From: an uncultured Coriobacteriaceae bacterium
GTDB taxonomy: Bacteria > Actinomycetota > Coriobacteriia > Coriobacteriales > UMGS124
DNA: 6,741 bases
Assembly: GCA_902783515.1 (NCBI GenBank)
Contig: CACZRK010000168.1
Location: 1 to 6,741 of the forward strand
Direction of reading: 5' to 3'
Positions 1 through 6,343 of this stretch are shown here, piece after piece (the first letter of the stretch is position 1; each line of letters opens with the position of its first letter). The notes beneath the pieces were generated by a model. That model did no database searches. It had not been told where the DNA came from and worked only from the letters and a program-made list of their open reading frames with translations. A program made the position numbers and the translations under genes.

Positions 1-335
1 AGGTTCGTGTGCATCGCGATGAGCGCGACCCGCGACGCGATCGCCTCCCAAACGCTCGACCCCGGCGTCGGGGCGCCCGACGACTCGGGCGAGATCACGC
101 GCGGCATCTCCAGGCAGACGGGATGGTGCGTCAGCAGCACGCCGCACCCGAGTCGCGCGGCCTCGCGAATCGCGGCGGGCGTGACGTCAAGCGCGCACGC
201 GACGCCGCGCACGACGGCGGTCGGGTCGCCCACGCTGAGGCCGACGTGGTCCCACGCCTCGGCGTCCGCCTCAGGGAACCGCTCGAACAGACGACGCTCG
301 AGCTCGCGCGTCGTGATGGCCTCGGCCTCGCTCAT
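1..335 (-). CDS. NIF3-family dinuclear metal protein, N-terminal part (cut by left window edge)
   Basis: I translated this frame by hand; 111 codons are present and the rest lies beyond position 1. It matches the start of the NIF3/YbgI/YqfO family (Nif3-like dinuclear metal center hexameric protein, annotated in some databases as GTP cyclohydrolase I type 2 homolog). Visible landmarks are the N-terminal AEAWDHVGLSVGD block (residues 25-37, family W-D-N-x-G-L-x-V-G), ACALDVTP (46-53), the histidine pair in LLTHHPV (H70, H71), which in the family binds the two metals, and HTN (109-111), just before the expected further ligands off the window. The ATG at 335-333 overlaps the TGA of the upstream PHP gene (332-334), and GGAGG lies 11 nt upstream inside that gene, so the two are probably translationally coupled. 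These proteins are usually hexameric and cytosolic, and their reaction is unsettled. The family call is firm; the function is unknown. Confidence 0.9.
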   Translation of the reverse strand, partial: MSEAEAITTRELERRLFERFPEADAEAWDHVGLSVGDPTAVVRGVACALDVTPAAIREAARLGCGVLLTHHPVCLEMPRVISPESSGAPTPGSSVWEAIASRVALIAMHTN

Positions 336-1135
336 AGGGCGATCGACCTCCAGCCGCCGTCGACCGTGGGCACGTCGACCTGCGCGTACCCGGCGCGTCG
401 CGCATAGGCGTAGAGGTCGGCGACGCGATCCCCCACCACCGCAGGGTCGTGCGCGTCGGAGCCGACCGTGATGGGCACGCCGTGGGCGCAGAACGTCGCG
501 AGCAGGTCGGGCGCGGGATAGAACGCGCCGAGCGGCTTGCGCATGCCGGCCGAGGAGACCTCCACGCGCACGCCGGCGCGCGCCGCCGCCGACGCCGCCG
601 ACTCGTAGAGGTCCCGCAGCAGCGCAGGGTCGTCGGGCACGAGGCCGCGCAGCGAGACGAGGTCGGGGTGCGCCATGGACGAGAAGCCGACGTCGCAGGC
701 GCAGGCCTGCGCCCACACCTCAAAGTAGCGCGTCCAGACGTCCTCCAGGCGGTGCCGCTCCCAATACGCGAGGTCGCCGAGGTCGTCGATCCACTGTCCG
801 TCAAGCGCGTGGACGCTGCCGAGCAGGAACGTCGCGTCACCCCGGTGTCGGTCGATGAGGCGCTCGCAGCCGGGGTAGAAGTCGCACTCCCAGCCCGTCA
901 CGACCTGGATCTCCGGGTGCGCCTCGCGCGCCGCGCGGATGTCGTCCAGATAGGCGCCCGCGTCACCGGCCGGCACGCTGCACGCGCAGTCGGGGTCCAT
1001 CGTCGGCGGCAGGACGAAGTGGTCCGTGCACGCGATCGTCGAGAGCCCGAGCGCACACGCCCGCGCCACGTTCTCCTCGATCGTCCCGCGGCCGTCGGAG
1101 TGCCGCGTGTGCGTGTGACAGTCCACGTACTCCAT
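332..1135 (-). CDS. PHP-domain phosphoesterase, histidinol-phosphatase (HisJ) type
   Basis: The 267-residue length is normal for HisJ/HisK-type histidinol-phosphatases, which hydrolyse L-histidinol phosphate to histidinol in the cytosol using a trinuclear metal site. The metal-binding positions are all visible: H7 and H9 in CHTHT, D14, H39 in TDH, E83 in GWECDF, H109 in GSVH, H156 in AHPD, and D227 and H229 in SDAHDP. The EVSSAGMRKP block (192-201) matches the HisJ signature around the substrate phosphate. The ATG start has a strong Shine-Dalgarno (AGGGAGG, 5 nt spacer). It lies between a cysteine desulfurase (65 nt upstream) and a NIF3 gene (4 nt overlap), and no other his gene is in view, so the substrate could be a different phosphoester. 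It is cysteine-rich (10 Cys), including two C-A-C motifs at 50-52 and 145-147. The PHP fold is certain; histidinol phosphate as substrate is an inference from similarity. Confidence 0.88.
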   Translation of the reverse strand: MEYVDCHTHTRHSDGRGTIEENVARACALGLSTIACTDHFVLPPTMDPDCACSVPAGDAGAYLDDIRAAREAHPEIQVVTGWECDFYPGCERLIDRHRGDATFLLGSVHALDGQWIDDLGDLAYWERHRLEDVWTRYFEVWAQACACDVGFSSMAHPDLVSLRGLVPDDPALLRDLYESAASAAARAGVRVEVSSAGMRKPLGAFYPAPDLLATFCAHGVPITVGSDAHDPAVVGDRVADLYAYARRAGYAQVDVPTVDGGWRSIAL

Positions 1136-1159
1136 GCATGCCTCCCTCGCATCCGCGGA

Positions 1160-1181
1160 CGGGCGACTCCCGGGTGACTCC
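1160..1181. repeat. Two-copy 11-bp tandem repeat in the desulfurase-PHP gap
   Basis: Two adjacent 11-bp units, CGGGCGACTCC (1160-1170) and CGGGTGACTCC (1171-1181), differ at one base and are followed by a short partial match (cg). With the bases that follow, each unit can form a 4-bp CGGG/CCCG stem with a 5-nt loop. No T tract follows on the transcribed minus strand, so it is not a convincing terminator. It is most likely a local slippage duplication; a regulatory role is possible but unsupported. Confidence 0.6.
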
Positions 1182-1200
1182 CGAGCACCGCCCGCGCAGG

Positions 1201-2367
1201 CTATCGGCCGCAGACCTCCCTGACCTTCGCGACGAGCCCGCCCGCCTCCTCGGCCGTCACGCGGCTGTCAAACGAGACGCGCAGCTCGCAGAGCGCGAGG
1301 TCGCGCGGGACGCCGACGGCCGACAGGACATGGCTCGGGTCAAGGGAGCCCGACGAGCACGCGGAGCCGCCGGCGACCTCGTAGCCCGCGTTGTCAAGCG
1401 CCAGCACGAGGCTCTGCGAGTCGTGGCCCGGCACGACGAGGCAGACGGTGCCGGCGATGAAGGCCTCCTCGTCATTGCGCGCGACCGGCAGCCGCGCGAC
1501 CGGGTCGTCGCCCCCCGCCAGGCCGTCGATGATGACGCGCGCGACCTCGCGCATGCGCTCCGAGCGCTCCTGGAGGTGGTCCACCGCGTCGGCGGCGACG
1601 GCGGCGAAGGTGACCGCGCCGCGCACGTCCGTCGTCCCGGAGCGCAGCCCCGCCTCCTGGCCGCCGCCGATCATGAGCGGCTCGATGGGCGTGTGCGCCT
1701 TGAGGTAGAGCGCGCCGACGCCGATCGGCCCGCCGATCTTGTGCGCCGTCACACTCGCGGCGTCCACCCCAAGCTCGCGCACGTCGACGCGCGTCTTGCC
1801 GAAGCCCTGCACGGCGTCCGTGTGCATGAGGGCGCCCGCCGCGTGCGCCATGCGCGCGACCTCCGCGACCGGCTGGATGGAGCCGATCTCGTTGTTCACC
1901 GTCATGACGCTCACGAGCGAGACGTCGTCGCCGAGCATGCGCCCGAGCGCCGCGAGGTCAACGACGCCCGCCGCCGTCACGGGGATGACGTCCAGGTCGA
2001 TGCCGAGCAGCGCGAGGCGCCCCTTCAGGCGCAGGACGGACTCGTGCTCGATCGCGCTCACGAGCACGCGATGCCGCCTGCCGGCCGACGACGCGAGCAC
2101 GGCGTGCGCGATGCCGCAGACCGCCGTGTTGTTCGCCTCGGTGCCGCCGCTCATGAAGGTGACCTCGCTCGGGCGCTGCGCGCCGAGGCTGCGCGCGAGG
2201 CGCGCGCGTGCATCCTCGAGCGCCCTGAACGCATGTCGCCCCGCGTCATGCAGCGAGCTCGGATTCGCCCCCGCCCACGGCTGCGCGTCAAACGCGCGCT
2301 CAGCCTCCAGGCACGCCTCGTTCAGCAGGCTCGAGGCCGCGTTGTCAAAGTAGTGTCGCTCCGTCAT
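1201..2367 (-). CDS. Cysteine desulfurase, class I NifS/IscS family
   Basis: This PLP enzyme of 388 residues (family about 380-405) takes sulfur from L-cysteine as an enzyme persulfide, releasing alanine, and passes it to Fe-S scaffolds or tRNA-thiolating enzymes in the cytosol. Landmarks in order: YFDNAASS (6-13), NPSSLHDAGR (35-44), SGGTEANN (73-80), H108 in EHES stacking on PLP, N158 in VNNEIG, D184 and Q187 in HTDAVQG, PLP lysine K210 in AHKIGG, GGGQEAGLRSGT (234-245), catalytic C337 in GGSACSSGS, PSHVL (344-348), and R363 in ELRVSF for the substrate carboxylate. No key residue is missing. The ATG is preceded by GGGGAG with 9 nt spacing, so this start is secure. It sits 58 nt after rpe and 65 nt before the PHP gene. 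No iscU, sufBCDU, mnmA or thiI is in the window, so iscS, nifS or a tRNA-dedicated paralog cannot be told apart. Confidence 0.95.
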   Translation of the reverse strand: MTERHYFDNAASSLLNEACLEAERAFDAQPWAGANPSSLHDAGRHAFRALEDARARLARSLGAQRPSEVTFMSGGTEANNTAVCGIAHAVLASSAGRRHRVLVSAIEHESVLRLKGRLALLGIDLDVIPVTAAGVVDLAALGRMLGDDVSLVSVMTVNNEIGSIQPVAEVARMAHAAGALMHTDAVQGFGKTRVDVRELGVDAASVTAHKIGGPIGVGALYLKAHTPIEPLMIGGGQEAGLRSGTTDVRGAVTFAAVAADAVDHLQERSERMREVARVIIDGLAGGDDPVARLPVARNDEEAFIAGTVCLVVPGHDSQSLVLALDNAGYEVAGGSACSSGSLDPSHVLSAVGVPRDLALCELRVSFDSRVTAEEAGGLVAKVREVCGR

Positions 2368-2425
2368 CGTCCGTCACTCCCCACGCGCCGGCCTTGCCGC
2401 GCGCACGTCTCGTCATCGGGCGCCG
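2368..2425. other. Short spacer between rpe and the desulfurase gene
   Basis: These 58 nt carry the desulfurase Shine-Dalgarno (minus-strand GGGGAG at 2382-2377). I see no convincing -10/-35 pair and no hairpin followed by a T tract, so readthrough from rpe is the simplest reading. Confidence 0.5.
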
Positions 2426-3199
2426 CTATGCGAGCGCGGCGTCGGCCGCCTCCCGAAGCTCGCGCACGGCAGCCGCCGGGTCCTGCGCGCCGAACACCGC
2501 GCTTCCCGCGACGAACATGCGGGCGCCGGCACGGGCGACCTCGCCGATCGTCGCCGTCTTGATGCCACCGTCAACCTCGATGAGAGGGTGAGCCCCAAGC
2601 TCATCGGCGAGCTCGCGCACTTCACGCACCCGACGCACCGCGGCAGGAATGAACTTCTGGCCGCCGAACCCAGGGTTCACGCTCATGATGAGGATGAGAT
2701 CGGCGTCCTCCACGACGTCGCGAAGCAGGCAGGTCGGCGTCGCGGGGTTCACGGCGATGCCTGCGAGCGCGCCTCGTGCGTGCACGCGCTGGATGGCGCG
2801 GTTCGCGTGCGTGAGCGCCTCGAGGTGCATCGTCACGACGTCGGCCCCGGCGTCAAGGTACCAGTCGATGCTCTCCTCGGGGTTCGTGACCATCAAGTGC
2901 ACGTCGAGCGGCGTCTCGAACGACGCCTTGAGCGCCGACACGAACTTCGGGCCAATGGTCAGGTTCGGGGTGAAGTGCCCGTCCATCACGTCAACGTGGA
3001 CATAGTCCGCGTCGCGCGCCACCTTCCGCACGTCGGCGCGGAGGTCAAGGAAGTCTGCCGAGAGGATCGAGGGGGCGATCAGGACGCGCCCGCCGCCCTC
3101 GCCGCGTGCGCCGTCCGCCCTTGCGTCGGTCTCCGTGTGCGTCACCTGACTCATGGGTACCTGCCGTTTCCGTTGAGGTCTGCGTGTCTTGGCCGTCAT
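2426..3199 (-). CDS. rpe: Ribulose-phosphate 3-epimerase
   Basis: Rpe interconverts D-ribulose 5-phosphate and D-xylulose 5-phosphate in the pentose phosphate pathway, using a metal-dependent (beta/alpha)8 barrel in the cytosol. The family signatures are intact: IAPSILSADF (41-50), VHVDVMDGHF (67-76) with H68 and D70, H101 in HLMV, MSVNPGFGGQKF (172-183), D210 in IEVDGG, and the phosphate-binding AGSAVFG (231-237). H68, D70, H101 and D210 correspond to the metal ligands; D70 and D210 are also the acid/base pair. The ATG at 3199 overlaps the gpsA stop (ATGA). That start gives 257 residues with about 38 residues of polar, low-complexity sequence before the barrel; the family is usually 215-230. 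An internal ATG at 3154 would give 242 residues. The function is certain; the start is not. Confidence 0.95.
   Translation of the reverse strand: MTAKTRRPQRKRQVPMSQVTHTETDARADGARGEGGGRVLIAPSILSADFLDLRADVRKVARDADYVHVDVMDGHFTPNLTIGPKFVSALKASFETPLDVHLMVTNPEESIDWYLDAGADVVTMHLEALTHANRAIQRVHARGALAGIAVNPATPTCLLRDVVEDADLILIMSVNPGFGGQKFIPAAVRRVREVRELADELGAHPLIEVDGGIKTATIGEVARAGARMFVAGSAVFGAQDPAAAVRELREAADAALA
3152..3162 (-). promoter_or_regulatory. Alternative rpe start codon with weak Shine-Dalgarno
   Basis: An in-frame ATG at 3154-3152 (codon 16 of the long rpe frame) is preceded by CAGG with a 5-nt spacer. The outer ATG at 3199 has AAGGAG only about 23 nt upstream, too far for normal spacing, so it would depend on coupling to the gpsA stop. 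Starting here removes a basic 15-residue segment (TRRPQRKR) that Rpe proteins normally lack. I slightly favour the internal start, but the ATGA overlap argues the other way. Confidence 0.45.
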
Positions 3200-4212
3200 C
3201 GCGCGCCGGCGATGCCGTACAGCTCCTTGCGCGGCGCGCGCTCGAAGAGCGACTGGATGGTCGCGTCCAGGCTGCGATGCTCGTGCAGAAGCTCATAGAC
3301 CGCGTTCGTGAGCGGCGCCTCCACGTTGAGCCTCGCCGCCAGCTCGCGTATGCTCGCGCAGGCGTAGTAGCCCTCCACGACCATGTGCGTGCGCGCGCCG
3401 TACTGCTCGATCGTCTCCCCGCGCGCGAACCCCTCGCCGAACGAGAAGTTGCGCGATCGCGGCGAGGTGCAGGTCGCCACCAGGTCCCCCATCCCCGCCA
3501 GTCCCATGCAGGTCAGCGGGTTGCCGCCGCTCGCCTGCACGAGACGGCTCATCTCCGCGAGGCCACGGGTCATGAGCATGGCGGCGGTGTTGTCGCCCAT
3601 GCCGAGGCCGTGCGCGATGCCGCAGGCGATCGCGACGACGTTCTTCGCGGCGCCGCACGTCTCGACGCCGATGACGTCGTCGCTGAGATACGTGCGGAAC
3701 AGCTCGGAGTGGAAGAGACCCTGAAAGAACGCGCCCACCGTTTTGTCACGCGCGGCAATCACGGAGGCCGCGGGCAGGTCCCGCGCGATCTCGCCGGCGA
3801 GGTTCGGGCCCGAGAGGCACGCGAGGCGCTCGGGCGCGCCGACCTCGTCGCTCACGACGTCGATCATGAGGCGGCCTGAGCCCTGCTCGATGCCCTTGGT
3901 CAGCACGATCGCCGGCGTCCGCGCGCCCAGGGCGCCCGCGCTCGCGCGCGCGACCTCGCGCAGGTGCGTGGAGGGGGTGACGTACACGACCGCGTCCGCT
4001 CCGCTGACGCACGCGACGAGGTCCGTGGTCGCGCGCACGCCCGCCGCCAACTGGGCGTCCTGCAGGTAGCTCGGGTTCTTGTGACGCTCGTTGATCCCCT
4101 CGGCGACATGGGCGCTGTGTGCCCACATCGTCACCGTCACGTCATCCTGCCTGCCGAGATGGCGTGCGATCGCCGTGCCCCACGAGCCCGAGCCGATGAC
4201 GGCGCACCTCAT
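3196..4212 (-). CDS. gpsA: Glycerol-3-phosphate dehydrogenase [NAD(P)+]
   Basis: GpsA reduces dihydroxyacetone phosphate to sn-glycerol 3-phosphate with NAD(P)H in the cytosol, supplying the backbone for phospholipids. The 338-residue length is typical. The Rossmann motif GSGSWGTA is at 7-14, followed by NERHKNPSYL (41-50), LTKGIE with conserved K106, SGPNLAGEIA (134-143), catalytic K190 in GAAKN, the GLGMGDNTAA block (202-211), TRGLAEM (215-221), GLAGMGDLVATC (237-248) with D243, and the substrate-phosphate pair R254-N255. The GAAKN form replaces the more common GALKN or GAVKN but keeps the lysine. The ATG is preceded by GAGGGGGG with an 8-nt spacer that overlaps the end of plsY, only 3 nt away. 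Its product is the substrate of PlsY, encoded just upstream, which supports a shared transcript. The stop overlaps the rpe start. Confidence 0.97.
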   Translation of the reverse strand: MRCAVIGSGSWGTAIARHLGRQDDVTVTMWAHSAHVAEGINERHKNPSYLQDAQLAAGVRATTDLVACVSGADAVVYVTPSTHLREVARASAGALGARTPAIVLTKGIEQGSGRLMIDVVSDEVGAPERLACLSGPNLAGEIARDLPAASVIAARDKTVGAFFQGLFHSELFRTYLSDDVIGVETCGAAKNVVAIACGIAHGLGMGDNTAAMLMTRGLAEMSRLVQASGGNPLTCMGLAGMGDLVATCTSPRSRNFSFGEGFARGETIEQYGARTHMVVEGYYACASIRELAARLNVEAPLTNAVYELLHEHRSLDATIQSLFERAPRKELYGIAGAR

Positions 4213-4215
4213 GCG

Positions 4216-4908
4216 CTACGCCCCCCTCTTGTCGCCGCGCTTGAAGGAGAAGGGCTTCTCCTCGCCGTGCGCGAGCTTCACGATGTTCTTCCGGTGGGCG
4301 AAGACGACGACCGCCGCGACGCAGGCGACGATCGCGAGGAACGGCGCCGAGGGACGCTCGATCGCCCACGCGAGGAACGGCAACGCGACCGCCGCCGTGA
4401 TGCTGCCCGCCGAGACGCGCTTCGTCGTGACCGCGAGCAGCAGGAACGGCACGAGCAGCGAGAGCCCGGTGAGCGGCATGAGCGCCAGCGCGCCGCCGAA
4501 GCCCACGGCGATGCCCTTGCCGCCCTTGAACCTCAGGTAGGGCGTGAAGACGTGGCCGACGATGCAGAACAGGTAGACGAGCGCCATCATCCAGTCAAGC
4601 GCGCCGCCCGGCTTGACGGCGGACACGTCGCCGATGCCGACGACGCCGACCAGCAGAAAGCCCACGAGCACGGAGACGTACGCCTTCAGCGTGTCGCACA
4701 GCAGCGTGAGGCCGCCGGCGAGCTTCCCCGCCGAGCGGGCCACGTTCGTGCTCCCCACGTTGCCCGAGCCCTGCGTGCGGACGTCCACCTTCCCGATGCG
4801 CTCCGCAAGCAGCAGGCCCGACGGGATGCCGCAGACGAAGTAGGCGATCACGCAGGACGCGACGAGGAGCAGGATCGAGAGCGCGTCGGGGCTGCCAACC
4901 TGGCCCAT
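4216..4908 (-). CDS. plsY: Acyl-phosphate:glycerol-3-phosphate acyltransferase, membrane protein
   Basis: PlsY transfers the acyl group from acyl-phosphate (made by PlsX) to the sn-1 position of glycerol 3-phosphate, forming lysophosphatidic acid in the cytoplasmic membrane. The 230 residues hold several hydrophobic segments, roughly 10-26, 77-93, 107-122, 140-160 and 186-202. The three PlsY motifs are present: GSGNVGSTN (47-55) after IPSG (28-31), the GHVFTPYLRFKGGKG block (118-132) with its glycine-rich phosphate-binding loop, and a C-terminal HRKNIVKLAHGEE region. CDTLKA (71-76) matches the conserved D-x-x-K position. The ATG at 4908 lies 5 nt after the der stop. Its ribosome-binding region falls within the end of der, so translation is probably coupled. 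No plsX is in the window. Confidence 0.96.
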   Translation of the reverse strand: MGQVGSPDALSILLLVASCVIAYFVCGIPSGLLLAERIGKVDVRTQGSGNVGSTNVARSAGKLAGGLTLLCDTLKAYVSVLVGFLLVGVVGIGDVSAVKPGGALDWMMALVYLFCIVGHVFTPYLRFKGGKGIAVGFGGALALMPLTGLSLLVPFLLLAVTTKRVSAGSITAAVALPFLAWAIERPSAPFLAIVACVAAVVVFAHRKNIVKLAHGEEKPFSFKRGDKRGA

Positions 4909-4913
4909 GGCGC

Positions 4914-6227
4914 CTACGCCTTCTTCTTGAACTTCAGGCGGATGGGCGTGCCGGTCAGGTCAAAGCGCTCGCGCAGGCGGTTCTCCAAGTAGCGCTCGTA
5001 GTTCGCGGTCACGAGCTCAGGGTTGTTCACGAAGAACGTGAAGGTCGGCGGCTTGGTGCGCGTCTGCGTCACGTAGTTCATCTTCAGGCGCTGCTTGCCC
5101 GAGCTCACCGTGTGGCCGAACTCGCGCATCTCGGTGAGCAGCTTGTTGAGGTGCGCCGTCTGGATGGTCTGGGAACGATGCGCGATCACGGTGTCCAGCT
5201 GGCCCCAGATGCGCTCGATCGAGCGACCCGTCAGCGCGGAGATGCGCTGCGAGGGCGCGTAGGTCACGAAGTGCAGGCGATCCGTGAGGTCGTTCTGCAG
5301 CTCCTCGCGACGCTCGGCGCTCGTGACGAGATCCCATTTGTTCAGCAGGACGAGCAGGCCGCAGCCGGCGGCGTCGGCGAGCCCGGCGAGGCGCTGGTCC
5401 TGCTCGGTCACGCCGACCGTCGAGTCGATGACGAGCAGGGCGACGTCCGCGCGCTCGATCGCGCGCTCGCTGCGCACGTAGCTGTAGTACTCCAGGTCCT
5501 CGGAGATCACGGTGCGCTTGCGCATGCCCGCGGTGTCGACGAGCTTGTAGCGTCGGCCGTCATGCTCGACGATCGTGTCCACGACGTCGCGGGTCGTGCC
5601 CGCAACGTCGGAGACGATGGAGCGCTGGGTCCCGCTCAGCTGGTTGAGCAGAGAGGACTTGCCCGCGTTCGGCCTGCCGATGATGGCGATGGCGGGCGTG
5701 TCGTCGTCCGCGTCGTCGTCATCGAAGGTCGGCAGCATCTTGACGAGGTCGTCGAGCAGGTCGCCAACGCCGTTGCCGTGCTGGGCGGAGATGGGATAGG
5801 GGTCGCCGAGGCCGAGCGCGTAGAACTCGTACGCGTAGGCGTCCTGCGTGACCGTGTCGCACTTGTTGACCGCGAGCAGCACGGGACGGTCGGACTTCTT
5901 GAGGATGGAGGCGACGACCTCGTCCTCCTTCGTGATGCCGGTCTTCGAGTCCACGATCACGACGACGGCGTCCGCCTCCTGGATCGCCATGACGGCCTGC
6001 GCGCGGATCTTGTCCGAGAAGGCGTCCTGCGACGAGGAGACCTCGATGCCGCCGGTGTCGACGAGGGTGAACTCGACGCCGTTCCACTCCGTGTCGTGCG
6101 TGGTGCGGTCGCGCGTGACGCCCTCGGTCTCGTGCACGATCGCCTCGGGGCGCTGCGAGACGCGATTCACGAACGTGGACTTGCCGACGTTCGGTCTGCC
6201 GACGACGGCGACGATTGGTTTAGCCAC
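4914..6227 (-). CDS. der: Ribosome biogenesis GTPase Der (EngA)
   Basis: Der is an essential cytosolic GTPase with two consecutive G domains and a C-terminal KH-like domain that helps assemble the 50S subunit. G domain 1 shows GRPNVGKS (10-17), VTRDR (37-41), DTGG (57-60) and NKCD (121-124). G domain 2 shows GRPNAGKS (184-191), GTTRD (210-214), DTAG (231-234) and NKWD (296-299). The KH-like domain covers about 345-437 and ends in a basic KFKKKA tail. The domains are joined by a strongly acidic linker, FDDDDADDD (168-176). The 437-residue length is typical. The start is GTG at 6227-6225 with AGAGGA 6 nt upstream; MAKPIVAVVGRPN is the expected family N-terminus, so this start is well supported. 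It opens the der-plsY-gpsA run and is preceded by the longest intergenic gap in the window. Confidence 0.98.
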   Translation of the reverse strand: MAKPIVAVVGRPNVGKSTFVNRVSQRPEAIVHETEGVTRDRTTHDTEWNGVEFTLVDTGGIEVSSSQDAFSDKIRAQAVMAIQEADAVVVIVDSKTGITKEDEVVASILKKSDRPVLLAVNKCDTVTQDAYAYEFYALGLGDPYPISAQHGNGVGDLLDDLVKMLPTFDDDDADDDTPAIAIIGRPNAGKSSLLNQLSGTQRSIVSDVAGTTRDVVDTIVEHDGRRYKLVDTAGMRKRTVISEDLEYYSYVRSERAIERADVALLVIDSTVGVTEQDQRLAGLADAAGCGLLVLLNKWDLVTSAERREELQNDLTDRLHFVTYAPSQRISALTGRSIERIWGQLDTVIAHRSQTIQTAHLNKLLTEMREFGHTVSSGKQRLKMNYVTQTRTKPPTFTFFVNNPELVTANYERYLENRLRERFDLTGTPIRLKFKKKA

Positions 6228-6233
6228 TGTGGT

Positions 6234-6239
6234 TCCTCT
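6234..6239 (-). promoter_or_regulatory. Shine-Dalgarno for the GTG start of der
   Basis: On the minus strand AGAGGA lies 6 nt before the GTG at 6227-6225. This supports GTG as the der start, and the resulting N-terminus reaches the first P-loop at the usual distance. Confidence 0.8.
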
Positions 6240-6247
6240 CGATAGGG

Positions 6248-6272
6248 CGGGGTCAGCGGTGGGTCGACCCCG
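6248..6272 (-). promoter_or_regulatory. Hairpin in the der 5' leader
   Basis: CGGGGTC (6248-6254) and GACCCCG (6266-6272) form a perfect 7-bp GC-rich stem around an 11-nt loop that ends in a nested GGTCGACC palindrome. It ends 8 nt before the der Shine-Dalgarno. There is no T tract after it on the minus strand, so it does not look like an intrinsic terminator. It may be a leader stem, or a chance structure in GC-rich DNA. Confidence 0.4.
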
Positions 6273-6284
6273 TGCGTACTTCTG

Positions 6285-6315
6285 AGGATACCACGCGTCG
6301 GGCGCGCTCAGTCAC
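6285..6315 (-). promoter_or_regulatory. Possible extended -10 promoter for der
   Basis: On the minus strand TGGTATCCT (6293-6285) fits a TGn-extended -10 with 4 of 6 matches to TATAAT. Weak -35 candidates are GTGACT (6315-6310) at 19 nt or TGACTG (6314-6309) at 18 nt. Initiation about 7 nt downstream of the -10 would give a leader of roughly 50 nt. The -35 candidates overlap the hairpin at 6295-6329. The location in the longest gap is the main support. Confidence 0.35.
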
Positions 6316-6329
6316 GCCTGACGCGACGC
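6295..6329 (-). terminator. Imperfect hairpin after the DUF512 stop, possible terminator
   Basis: GCGTCG (6295-6300) pairs with CGACGC (6324-6329). Inside it, CG (6305-6306) pairs with 6322-6323 and TCAG (6308-6311) with CTGA (6318-6321) around a 6-nt loop, giving about 12 base pairs with bulges on one side. It starts about 14 nt past the DUF512 stop in transcription order. No T-rich tract follows on the minus strand, so if it ends transcription it is not by the standard intrinsic mechanism. Confidence 0.3.
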
Positions 6330-6343
6330 CCAGCTGGTCTTCT

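Noticed and set aside
7..471. Plus-strand frames of 154 and 132 codons at the left edge
   Set aside because: They are Ser/Arg-rich with no family resemblance and overlap the minus-strand NIF3 frame, which has clear conserved motifs.
449..1177. 242-codon open frame on the plus strand, antisense to the PHP gene
   Set aside because: No motif and Arg/Val/Ala-rich; the minus-strand PHP frame carries every metal ligand of its family.
1160..1181. Intrinsic terminator between the desulfurase and PHP genes
   Set aside because: Only 4-bp stems can form and no T tract follows on the transcribed strand.
1138..2562. 474-codon open frame on the plus strand, antisense to the desulfurase gene
   Set aside because: It is rich in Arg, Ala, Asp and His with no recognisable motif and runs opposite a gene with all catalytic residues intact. 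Long antisense frames are expected in high-GC DNA.
3964..4992. 342-codon open frame on the plus strand across gpsA, plsY and the end of der
   Set aside because: It spans three well-supported opposite genes and is dominated by Arg, Glu, Asp and His low-complexity sequence; a membrane protein gene read antisense gives this pattern.
5112..6245. 377-codon open frame on the plus strand, antisense to der
   Set aside because: The composition is that of an antisense shadow (repeated Val, Asp, Arg, Leu), with no domain signature; der on the other strand explains the region.
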